This document shows positions 16,371-23,855 of a stretch of 25,532 bases of DNA, in pieces. The first letter of the stretch is position 1. Every line of letters starts with the position of its first letter. The DNA is from a virus. The notes under the pieces are model-generated. The model was not told where the DNA came from. It searched no databases and saw only the letters and a list, made by a program, of their open reading frames with translations. The stretch covers positions 1 to 25,532 of the IMG/VR virus record IMGVR_UViG_3300028115_001464. One strand, written 5' to 3'. Both the position numbers and the translations under genes were made by a program.

Positions 16371-17930
16371 TTAAATTTCGTGAATTTTATCAATAATAAA
16401 TGATCCATTCTTCTCTACCTCTCCGCAAAACAATAGATTTACACCTTCATCTAATATAAATACGTATTTATCTGTAGCTTGCGGGAATACAACCACGTTG
16501 TCGATAGAGCATGTGTCATCTTCAAGAGTTAAGAAGCACATATCTTTACCCTTACTCTTACCCTTCTGACACTTATACTTCTGTAGCCTACTAACATTTG
16601 CAACCAAGCATATGTTTTTACCAAATTTACCATCTAATATCTCTTTACATGTGGTATTAGAGTGTGAAGTGTCAGAAGCTTCTACTCTAGATAAAGATAT
16701 AGGACATCCAAGATACTTCTTCTCTTGTTCTACAATCCACTCTGGGTGATCAGATAGATCGTATGGTGGGTTTTCTAAAAAATGAATTTCATTTCCTATG
16801 ACCTGTTTTCTATCAACCTTGCTTGTTCCTCCACCCTCTTTTTTAGTTGGTGCAAGATCAACAAAGCAATCCTTTAATGTTTTCCACTTCTTAGATTTAT
16901 AGTTATCAGTTACCCACTTTAGCTCTGCCTTGGTTAGATTTTTAAATATCAGGTATTCGTATAGAGCTTTATTTCTAGTAACGCCCGTTTTCTTTGTCGA
17001 AAAGAATCCTATAGAGCAAAGAGCTTTAAATCCAGTGGAGTTTATATTAGAAGACAGGTAGATTAGAATATCCATCCAAGTAAGATTGTGTAGGGGTTTA
17101 TTAATATCTTCCGACACTTTCTCAATAGCATTTATTACTTTATCTCCATTCACACCAGTAAGTGATTTAACATCTTTAATACCAAAGCATAAATTATTCT
17201 TGTTAACAAAGAATGTTTTATCCCATGTCGTTATGTTTGGAAGTTTTACCTCAATGTCAAACAGTTTAGCTTCTGATACAAGTTCGTATACTTCTTGGTG
17301 GGGGTCTTGTTTTTCATTCGCGTAGGTTAGGTATGACAAAAAGAACTCTTTGGTGTAGTTTGCTTTATACCAAGCACTCTTGTAAGAGTTGATTGCATAG
17401 CACACAGCGTGAGATTTATTAAATGAATATCGCGAAGATTTCTCAATCCACCCAAATATTTCTTCTGCGGTTTCTTTATCGACCTTTCCAACCTTTTCAC
17501 AACCAATGAGAAAGTCTTTCTTGACTTCCGCCATGAGGTCTGCCTTCTTCTTACCAATAGCCTTACGCAGAACATCTGCTTCTTGAAGATTAAACCCAGC
17601 AAGGTCTTTCGCGATGCGCATAGATTGTTCTTGATAGATTAGAACGCCCTTGGTAGTTTCAAGTATATCTGTCAAAGTAATATGAAGATATTTAATTATA
17701 TCAAGGCCGCTCTTCCTATCAACATAGTGTTGGGTCATAGACTTACCATCTGCAATAGCTTTTAGCGATCCCGGACGAATCAAAGCAATCAACGCTGAAA
17801 GTTCTTCAATATTAGTTGGTTGTAATCTTTTCGACCAAGCGCGACCAAGATTACTTTCTAATTGAAAGATACCTTTGGTTCTACCCTCTTTAAAAAGATT
17901 CCAAGTTTTTTCATCATTATAATCAATCAT
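16371..17930 (-). CDS. dnaE: DNA polymerase III alpha, C-terminal part (fingers, HhH, OB), encoded as a separate gene
   Basis: 519 residues. The N-terminal sequence DEKTWNLFKEGRTKGIFQLES (from residue 6) matches the start of the DnaE fingers domain. IRPGSLKAIADG, GVLIYQEQSMRIAKDLAGF, EADVLRKAIGKKK and SRYSFNKSHAVCYAINSY follow in the usual order (about 51-183). A helix-hairpin-helix region lies near 246-272, and an OB fold at 435-519. The tau-binding end of cellular DnaE is absent. It holds no catalytic Asp and must pair with the N-terminal part encoded 1.1 kb upstream. The junction is close to flush: nothing obvious from DnaE is missing or duplicated between the pieces. The ATG overlaps the HNH stop by 8 bases and has no strong ribosome site, so it is likely coupled. 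Confidence 0.92.
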   Translation of the reverse strand: MIDYNDEKTWNLFKEGRTKGIFQLESNLGRAWSKRLQPTNIEELSALIALIRPGSLKAIADGKSMTQHYVDRKSGLDIIKYLHITLTDILETTKGVLIYQEQSMRIAKDLAGFNLQEADVLRKAIGKKKADLMAEVKKDFLIGCEKVGKVDKETAEEIFGWIEKSSRYSFNKSHAVCYAINSYKSAWYKANYTKEFFLSYLTYANEKQDPHQEVYELVSEAKLFDIEVKLPNITTWDKTFFVNKNNLCFGIKDVKSLTGVNGDKVINAIEKVSEDINKPLHNLTWMDILIYLSSNINSTGFKALCSIGFFSTKKTGVTRNKALYEYLIFKNLTKAELKWVTDNYKSKKWKTLKDCFVDLAPTKKEGGGTSKVDRKQVIGNEIHFLENPPYDLSDHPEWIVEQEKKYLGCPISLSRVEASDTSHSNTTCKEILDGKFGKNICLVANVSRLQKYKCQKGKSKGKDMCFLTLEDDTCSIDNVVVFPQATDKYVFILDEGVNLLFCGEVEKNGSFIIDKIHEI

Positions 17931-18399
17931 TATTTTTATTACTTTTTCTTTTCTGTTGAGCTTTTTTAGAGTTAAATCCGTTCGTCACCCATTGTAAATT
18001 TTCTACCCTGTAGTCTGACTTGTCATCGTTTATATGATCTACTTCTAGTTTTTTAGAAGTGTCATCATTTTCTACAAATGCTAATGCTACTAATCTATGC
18101 ATAGCTATTACAACTCCACCCATACCTATACAGGGGTACTGATTTCTAGTAGTGCTTATGGATAACTTTTTACCTTTTGTTCCTATTACATACGGAAAAC
18201 CACCAGTATTCTTATGAAGGAAATATTTACCAGAATCCATAGAGTTTAATTTAGAAATCATGATGTTAGATTTTCTATGCATCTCCTTGTCGCCAACAAA
18301 GTTAGCTTTTATCTTACTAACATCAATTACATCTTCATCAGAAATTTCATGGTTTGCCGCTTCCGATAATTCAAATAAAGTTAGCTGTCTTAAATTCAT
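17923..18399 (-). CDS. HNH endonuclease, free-standing, with clamp-binding-like N-terminus
   Basis: 158 residues. The nuclease core is at the C-terminal half: IAMHRLVALAFVEN (His101), KKLEVDHINDDKSDYRVEN (Asp121-His122, N134) and LQWVT, the pattern of HNH_3-type homing enzymes. Between residues 55 and 100 a small beta domain (GKYFLHKNTGGFPYVIGTKG) could help bind DNA. The start MNLRQLTLFELSEA contains QLTLF, which fits the bacterial clamp-binding motif QLxLF. The gene overlaps the exonuclease stop by 4 bases (ATGA) and the next polymerase part by 8. It lies exactly between the two halves of the split polymerase, as mobile endonucleases often do. Confidence 0.88.
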   Translation of the reverse strand: MNLRQLTLFELSEAANHEISDEDVIDVSKIKANFVGDKEMHRKSNIMISKLNSMDSGKYFLHKNTGGFPYVIGTKGKKLSISTTRNQYPCIGMGGVVIAMHRLVALAFVENDDTSKKLEVDHINDDKSDYRVENLQWVTNGFNSKKAQQKRKSNKNND

Positions 18400-19070
18400 A
18401 GATAAGTATTCCCGTTAGCAAATGCCTTTTCAAGTTTTAGGTTTCTATAAACAGCGCGATGAGTCTTCATGAACTTAATCATCAGGTTAGCAGTATCCTT
18501 AACGTCCTGTAACGCATCGTGAGCGTTTTCAGAAGACATACCCATACGTTCTCTAATACTATCCATACTTCTAGTTTTAATAGATGGATCGCCTTCTGTC
18601 CACATCCAATAGTTGTCCATCATATCAATTTTATAAATTTGATGGAATAGCTTTTGCTTTTTCCTCTCTTTGTCCCAAGGTCCAAATTCTTCACATAATC
18701 TATCAATAATTATCATATCATAGCCAAGAATATTATAACCAGCGGGGATCGGAGCGAAGAATGGCGTGCTTTTCCAGTTGTATTTGTCAACAAATGCGCA
18801 AAACTTATTCCAAGTGGGTTTTAGTTTTGGCGCTTTTGCAATCTGCTCTCTGGTTTTACCAGTCACCTTTAGCGCACCTTCTTCTAATGGTGTTAAACCC
18901 ATCTTGACTGCTTTATCATCATCTGTTTCAGCCCATATCTCACTATTAAAAGTTCCTTTTAGCTTTAAACTTCTACCATCTAGAGCTAGCGCAGCTATCT
19001 GAGTTGGTTGACACGTCCTTGGGTCACGGCCACCGGTTTCAAAGTCAAAGACTATAATATCTCTATTCAT
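18396..19070 (-). CDS. DnaQ-like DEDDh 3'-5' exonuclease (probable proofreading subunit)
   Basis: 224 residues. The three exonuclease motifs are clear: Asp9 and Glu11 in VFDFETGGRDP, Asp118 in GYNILGYDMIIIDRL, and His184 and Asp189 in SENAHDALQDVKDT. The overall length fits DnaQ/RNase T relatives. It should remove mismatched 3' ends, most likely for the polymerase encoded on either side, whose PHP domain lacks normal metal ligands. Its start overlaps the end of the polymerase N-part by 8 bases and its stop overlaps the HNH start by 4 bases. No clamp-binding motif is evident. A general repair exonuclease is the alternative. Confidence 0.9.
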   Translation of the reverse strand: MNRDIIVFDFETGGRDPRTCQPTQIAALALDGRSLKLKGTFNSEIWAETDDDKAVKMGLTPLEEGALKVTGKTREQIAKAPKLKPTWNKFCAFVDKYNWKSTPFFAPIPAGYNILGYDMIIIDRLCEEFGPWDKERKKQKLFHQIYKIDMMDNYWMWTEGDPSIKTRSMDSIRERMGMSSENAHDALQDVKDTANLMIKFMKTHRAVYRNLKLEKAFANGNTYL

Positions 19071-20700
19071 TTTTTTCCTTTATGAGTGCTTCAATATACA
19101 TTAATTTATCTAATAGGTTAATTGCAAGAACGTCAAACTTAACGTGACCTAGAGCTTCTAAGTCTGTCATCTCAAGACCTGCAATCTTTTCTTTACTACT
19201 TTTTGAGTTTACCATAGGACACACTTGACCAAGAGGCTCTGCTGAAATGACAACACCAGCAGCATGTTTTCCTTGAGTTTTAAGTGTTCCTTCAATCTTA
19301 ATAGCTTGCTCAAAATACTCAGCGTAATCACCCTCTAAATATCCTTTATCATTTACATGACAATAATCATATAATCCTTCTGAGTTATTTTGCAATGCCC
19401 AGCGAATAATAGAGCGATCTTCCTCATCCATCTGCGATAGTTGATCAGATATGGCGGCTTCATCTGGAATGTATTTAGTGATTTCATTCATAACGCTAAA
19501 TCCACAAGCCTCGTTGACCCGTAGAATCTCTTTAATTGCGCTACGGCCTTGAAGTCTACCAAACGTCACCATCTGGCTTACATTCTCATGACCGTACTTA
19601 TCTTTAATATTTTCAATAATTTGGTCGCGCTTCTTTCCGGGAATGTCAATGTCAATATCAGGCAAAGAAATGTTGTCTTTGGTGTTACGACCGGGGTTGT
19701 AAAATCTTTCAAACAAAAGGTCAAACTCGATTGGATCTACTTCTGTAATACCAATCAAATACGAAATCAAACAGCCAGCAGCAGAGCCACGACCCGGACC
19801 AACCATCCAACCTTGATCTTTTGCATACTGAATAATATCTTGAACGATCAAGAAATAACCAGACAATTTTGCTTCTTTTATAATATCAAACTCTTTTCTA
19901 AACCTATCGCCATATTCATTCCAGTATGGAGAGTCTTTTTCAATGTGCGGGAGTTTCTTTTTCCAGCCTTTTCTAGCAAGCTTAGTTAGGTATTGCTCTT
20001 CGGACTCTCCGTTTGGCGTTTTAAATTTTGGCAACTTAGGATTGCTTAGAATATTATAATTCTCACATTCGTTATATATCTTTTCTAATTCCTGTAAACC
20101 TTCTGGGTCTTCTAGCATAACCTCTGTTGCTTCTATTTTATCTGGAACAAAGTAGTGAGAAAAGTCAAAGAATTTCTTATTATCAAACTCTTCACCTTTT
20201 TGGTATAGTTTTCTCATTTTTGGTAGAGTAGTTTTCATCTCTGAACATAGAAGAATCCTGTGTAGGTTAGCGTCTTCTTTTTCTACATAGTGCATGTCTT
20301 GAAAACATTTGGTTTTATTATACCAGCCGCTTTTTACTGGTGAGTCAGCAGCGGATTCTGCGAGAACCAAAAGGTTGCCCTTATTGCAAATATCTGACAT
20401 GTCGCTGCTATTATAGTTTCCGTCTGCATCTAGAAGAGATACAATTTTTATTAGGTCAAACCAACCGTCTTTATTCTTAGCAAACAGAGTAAATTTATCA
20501 AACGAGCATCCTATTATTGGCTTAACATCATTTGCTACGCAGGCTTTATAAAAAGCAACTGATCCAGAGATAGTTTTATAGTCGGCAATTCCGCAAGCGC
20601 GAAAATTATTCTCCGCGCATTTCTTAGCAAGCTCTTTGGGTTTAGAGAAACCCTTTAGAAGTGAATAGTGCGTGTAATTACACAATGGGAACCAAGTCAT
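19063..20700 (-). CDS. dnaE: DNA polymerase III alpha, N-terminal part (PHP, palm, thumb), encoded as a separate gene
   Basis: 545 residues from the ATG at 20700, with AAAGGA about 5 bases upstream; a TTG at 20703 is too close to that site. Residues 1-75 are a PHP domain (YSLLKGFSKPKELAKKCA, ACGIADYKT), but the usual metal-binding His/Asp pattern is degraded (NYTHYS, DYKT). Palm motifs are GPGRGSAAGCLISYL (301-315), LPDIDIDIP (Asp348 and Asp350) and VKFD (Asp523), that is, all three catalytic aspartates; TQGKHAAGVVIS (475-486) lies in the thumb/palm region. It stops at LLDKLMYIEALIKEKNE, right at the palm-fingers boundary. The next parts of DnaE start in the gene at 17930. A promoter and a 65-base gap precede it. 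Confidence 0.93.
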   Translation of the reverse strand: MTWFPLCNYTHYSLLKGFSKPKELAKKCAENNFRACGIADYKTISGSVAFYKACVANDVKPIIGCSFDKFTLFAKNKDGWFDLIKIVSLLDADGNYNSSDMSDICNKGNLLVLAESAADSPVKSGWYNKTKCFQDMHYVEKEDANLHRILLCSEMKTTLPKMRKLYQKGEEFDNKKFFDFSHYFVPDKIEATEVMLEDPEGLQELEKIYNECENYNILSNPKLPKFKTPNGESEEQYLTKLARKGWKKKLPHIEKDSPYWNEYGDRFRKEFDIIKEAKLSGYFLIVQDIIQYAKDQGWMVGPGRGSAAGCLISYLIGITEVDPIEFDLLFERFYNPGRNTKDNISLPDIDIDIPGKKRDQIIENIKDKYGHENVSQMVTFGRLQGRSAIKEILRVNEACGFSVMNEITKYIPDEAAISDQLSQMDEEDRSIIRWALQNNSEGLYDYCHVNDKGYLEGDYAEYFEQAIKIEGTLKTQGKHAAGVVISAEPLGQVCPMVNSKSSKEKIAGLEMTDLEALGHVKFDVLAINLLDKLMYIEALIKEKNE

Positions 20701-20729
20701 CAATGTCCTTTCAAGTTAGTGTTCAATAT

Positions 20730-20759
20730 ATTATAGTCGGCAAATAATGATTTAGTGAA
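20730..20759 (-). promoter_or_regulatory. Predicted promoter upstream of the split polymerase genes
   Basis: On the minus strand: TTCACT (20759-20754; 4 of 6 to TTGACA), an 18-base spacer, TATAAT (20735-20730). The core CTATAATATA (20736-20727) is identical to that before ssb. It lies in the 65-base gap between the methyltransferase gene and the polymerase N-part, so it probably drives the replication module. The -35 is weak, which may mean an activator or a virus-made sigma factor. Confidence 0.45.
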
Positions 20760-20768
20760 ACAAAAAAC

Positions 20769-21347
20769 TTATTTTTTCACTTTACACATAAAGGATGGAA
20801 ATTGCTCATTAGTGATTCCCACCATTTCTAAATGATCTTCTTGAATAGCTTCTATGACAGGAATGATTACACCTGCGCCCCACACACTAGGGGTTACGCA
20901 AAAGTCGTGTCCTGAAATTATTCCGTCTTTTTTTACAACTCTAATGCAACGTTGAAGCTGATCTGTCATAGACTTTTGATCGTGACCAGAATCTATGTAA
21001 ACCCAGTCTAAAGAGTTATCTGATTGTTTATCTAACCACGAGGATATCTCAGACCTACATACTTCTACTTTATCATTCCCTAGAAATACAGACGACACAA
21101 ACTCAGAATAGTTATCGAACTTTCTTCTTTCTTTTTTTTCGCAAATATTCCCCGGCGTATTAAAACCTGCTATTGCAACTGGCGGTTGATCGCTCGGCCA
21201 CAAATCTACAAGAAAAAGTTTACTTGGTTTTGCTTGATGTAGAAGGTTTATAGCATTATACCCCTTCGCTACACCTAGCTCCGCACCGATTCCTTTAGAG
21301 GGAATGTGCGAAAACATATCTATTCTATTAGAGTGAAAGTAAATCAT
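20769..21347 (-). CDS. Class I SAM methyltransferase (Methyltransf_24-like)
   Basis: 192 residues. IGAELGVAKGYNAINLL (20-36) is the SAM loop, SKLFLVDLWPSDQPP the second strand, and DWVYIDSGHDQKSMTDQLQRC and GIISGHDFCV are family motifs (Asp/His cluster near the active site). Such proteins methylate sugars or small molecules in capsule pathways. The gene overlaps the sulfotransferase by 20 bases, so these two act as one unit. GAAAGG lies 7 bases before the ATG. The gene is followed by the promoter of the polymerase module. Confidence 0.85.
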   Translation of the reverse strand: MIYFHSNRIDMFSHIPSKGIGAELGVAKGYNAINLLHQAKPSKLFLVDLWPSDQPPVAIAGFNTPGNICEKKERRKFDNYSEFVSSVFLGNDKVEVCRSEISSWLDKQSDNSLDWVYIDSGHDQKSMTDQLQRCIRVVKKDGIISGHDFCVTPSVWGAGVIIPVIEAIQEDHLEMVGITNEQFPSFMCKVKK

Positions 21348-21930
21348 AATCGAACCTTTCTAAAATGTGTTGACAACTCTGGTCTATAAATTGTAGGCTA
21401 CTTCCGTTCAGTAAATCTTGGGTTTGTTCTAGCTTTCGAGAAGCATTTCTACGCCTATTAATAAATTTTTTTACATCTTCTTTTATGGGAATATCGTAAA
21501 GGTCGGCCAACTGATTCATTGACTGCTCCAAATTTTCAAATTTAAATATTTGTTTACATTCTTTGTCTGTTCCGATACCATAAAACCTATCAAAGTGATT
21601 ACCAAGTTGAAAAACATCTTCTCCTTTGCACTTCTGTATGAATTCATTGATATCATTTGATCTAAGACGCTCAAAAGAGGTGGTAGAGATTTTCCAATTT
21701 ACTGTGTGCATAAAGTGGAACATGGAAACGTACCAAGAAACAGGATGCCTAATAAAACCAAAGCTATTGCAACCTTCTGGTAATTCTTCAACCCCCAAAT
21801 GTCCTCCATTTTTCGTATAATTTATAGGTTTAAAATTGCACTTGTTTAATATCTCAGAAACCCACCAACCTCCACATTTTTCTAAATGTAGAAATGCAAT
21901 GTTCTTTTCTTTATTTATCATAGATGGCAT
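21328..21930 (-). CDS. Sulfotransferase family protein (P-loop, PAPS-type)
   Basis: 200 residues. IAFLHLEKCGGWWVSEIL (11-28) fits the 5'-phosphosulfate loop of the Sulfotransfer_2 family (H-x-x-K-[CT]-[GA]-G), and FGFIRHPVSWYVSMF (57-71) is the 3'-phosphate motif (R-H-P/D-P-x-x-x-x-x-S). A basic segment KKFINRRRNASRKL is typical for the family's late region. It would transfer sulfate from PAPS to a sugar hydroxyl. It overlaps the fusion-protein gene by one base (TAATG) and the methyltransferase gene by 20 bases. A second in-frame Met four residues in is also possible as a start. Confidence 0.83.
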   Translation of the reverse strand: MPSMINKEKNIAFLHLEKCGGWWVSEILNKCNFKPINYTKNGGHLGVEELPEGCNSFGFIRHPVSWYVSMFHFMHTVNWKISTTSFERLRSNDINEFIQKCKGEDVFQLGNHFDRFYGIGTDKECKQIFKFENLEQSMNQLADLYDIPIKEDVKKFINRRRNASRKLEQTQDLLNGSSLQFIDQSCQHILERFDYDLLSL

Positions 21931-23855
21931 TAGAGTGTCACCCCCTCATTTATTGATATAACATAAGTATTTTTAATTTTATTTTTAGCAATTAGTCTAG
22001 ATTGATGGGGGCAGCTTTCTATGAAATAAACTGGTTTAATTTTTTCACTAGGGGTGGTTATCGCATAGTTATTAAAGACTTTTGACTTGTATTCTCCAAC
22101 ATTCTTCAGGTGGTTTATATCTCTTTCTTCTTTTGTTCCGTTAAACATTATTAATTCGTTGTATTTTATACCATGCTTTTTTAGCCATTCTTCTGTTTGA
22201 GGTCTGTATTTTTCAAGTCTACCCGTACATATTGCCATACAATTAAATAATTTTGGAATTCTTGAATTAATTGGTAATACATCGGTGAGCCATTTTTCAT
22301 ATTCATTTTGATTTTCCGCCACTTCATAGGGGCAGTCTTTACAAAAAACACCGTCTAAATCAAATATTCCATACAGAGATGTGTGAGCATTGAAAAAATT
22401 CCATTCTAATACATGGGGATATGGCGCACATACATTGGCTATATCTAATATATTTTTACCGTCAACACACATTGGGTGTGAATAAATTGTTGTATATAGG
22501 AACTTTTCCTTTGGGTACTTCTTATTAAACAACTCTTTTGTTCTCATAATTTCAGCGCCACTATAACTAGTGTCATCTACAACTAAATAAGGTAAAGATT
22601 TATTTTCGTTGAACATTTTCATTCTAGATCCACCATCTTTTGATCTGGTAGAGTGTAGCTTCTTTATTTCTCCTTCAGAGACGCTGTATAAAGGCACAGA
22701 CATGTTGACCGAAATCACTGAGGCTGGTATCATTCCCGATCTCGGCAACCCAATTACACCTTTTATTGGCGGTAATTTCTCGCATAGTTTTGTAGATTCT
22801 TCTACTAGGTCTTTAGTCGTTAGAAACTTTCCCGGTTCGATAAAACTAATATCGCTATGTGATTTTAGGATTTTTTCTTTTTTTTCATTATCCCAAGGTA
22901 GACTGATTTGGTTACAATTTTTAACTTTATTTGGTGACTTCATTTCATAATTTCCAGATATTATCCTTTTTAGGATCTCCATTCGATATTCATGCGGTCT
23001 AGCGGCATTTATATGTATGAATTGAGGTTTAAAAAATTCACTATTGAGTAGACTCCAAAATTCTGGATCTATAAATTCTAGATTATACTTTTTACTGAGG
23101 ATAAAATATTCTTCTGGCTTTAGGTTTATTCCCATTAAATGTTGGTCATATGTCCATATATTTTTATATACAGGATTGTTTATAGAGTAATTGTCCGCAT
23201 ATTTATGCGGTAGAAGCAGAATTCCAGCTTGGGGTTGTAGGTGATACGTAAATTTCTTACCAAGAATTGTACATAAATACTGCCTAACGTTCTTAAAGCT
23301 TTTGTAGAATTTCTCATCTTTTTGTACTGTTTCTACTTCGTTTGTAAAGCACATTTTATGTGAATGTGGGTGTTCAAACAAGTTTTGGGCGTTTTTCGTG
23401 ACTATGATATCACAGTCTAAGTATAGAGTTTTTTCGTAGTGTCTGACTACATTTTTTAGCCTATACTTATTACCAAGCCCCCACTCTGGACACTTGTCAC
23501 CTGTAAGCTCTACGTAATCGGCGCCGCACTTTTTTGCATACTCTATAATATTTTGCCTAGTAATCTCCAATTGTTCTTCACAATGCTTGTTACCGGCTAT
23601 TGTGCAGATTGCATTTTTATTAGAAGGTGTCGGAATATCTTCTTCAAGTTGATCAAAGTTTATATGATACTCTTGAAAAAGAGATGCAGTTTGAAAATTA
23701 TTGATATTAATCTTGCTAGATAATTCTAGATAATTTTCTCTTTCTTCTTTTGTTGCATCTTGACACCATTTCCAGTTAGGCGGCGATTCACCCATAACTT
23801 TACCAAAGACGGAGCAGAACCCCGCCTTTTCGCAATTACATTTAGATAGATCCAC
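21930..23855 (-). CDS. Three-domain fusion: glycosyltransferase, phosphoribosyltransferase, HAD hydrolase
   Basis: 641 residues. N-terminal cysteines (CNCEKAGFC, WC) may bind a metal. About 80-300 is a GT8-like domain: ICTIAGNKHCEEQLEITRQN, YLDCDIIV (DXD, Asp147/Asp149), PQAGILLL and YDQHL. About 335-480 is a phosphoribosyltransferase domain: GVIGLPRSGMIPA (366-378) as the flexible/PPi loop and LVVDDTSYSGAEI (424-436) as the PRPP motif. About 495-640 is a HAD hydrolase: IFDLDGVFC with Asp499/Asp501, AICTGR (motif II) and VYFIESCPHQS (late motif, ES instead of the usual DD). It starts at GTG (23855) directly after the upstream stop, with AGGA about 9 bases upstream; the Cys cluster supports this start. 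Substrate unknown; it may make or trim an activated sugar or nucleotide. Confidence 0.87.
   Translation of the reverse strand: MDLSKCNCEKAGFCSVFGKVMGESPPNWKWCQDATKEERENYLELSSKININNFQTASLFQEYHINFDQLEEDIPTPSNKNAICTIAGNKHCEEQLEITRQNIIEYAKKCGADYVELTGDKCPEWGLGNKYRLKNVVRHYEKTLYLDCDIIVTKNAQNLFEHPHSHKMCFTNEVETVQKDEKFYKSFKNVRQYLCTILGKKFTYHLQPQAGILLLPHKYADNYSINNPVYKNIWTYDQHLMGINLKPEEYFILSKKYNLEFIDPEFWSLLNSEFFKPQFIHINAARPHEYRMEILKRIISGNYEMKSPNKVKNCNQISLPWDNEKKEKILKSHSDISFIEPGKFLTTKDLVEESTKLCEKLPPIKGVIGLPRSGMIPASVISVNMSVPLYSVSEGEIKKLHSTRSKDGGSRMKMFNENKSLPYLVVDDTSYSGAEIMRTKELFNKKYPKEKFLYTTIYSHPMCVDGKNILDIANVCAPYPHVLEWNFFNAHTSLYGIFDLDGVFCKDCPYEVAENQNEYEKWLTDVLPINSRIPKLFNCMAICTGRLEKYRPQTEEWLKKHGIKYNELIMFNGTKEERDINHLKNVGEYKSKVFNNYAITTPSEKIKPVYFIESCPHQSRLIAKNKIKNTYVISINEGVTL

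Noticed and set aside
16371-17930. Split intein as in the cyanobacterial DnaE
   Set aside because: The known intein site, just before FNKSH, is continuous here (SRYSFNKSHAVCY), and neither part carries intein end motifs; the break is at another place, the palm-fingers joint.
20701-20703. TTG as the start of the polymerase N-part
   Set aside because: It lies too near the AAAGGA ribosome site; the ATG directly after it has proper spacing.
2861-20736. T4-type late promoter (TATAAATA)
   Set aside because: The core is TATAATA, not TATAAATA, and -35-like sequences occur 17-18 bases upstream, so a sigma70-like reading is simpler.
20755-20780. Stem-loop GTGAAA/TTTCAC at the end of the methyltransferase gene as a terminator
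   Set aside because: The stem is AT-rich with a bulge, has no following T-run on the minus strand and overlaps the coding end, so an intrinsic terminator is not supported.
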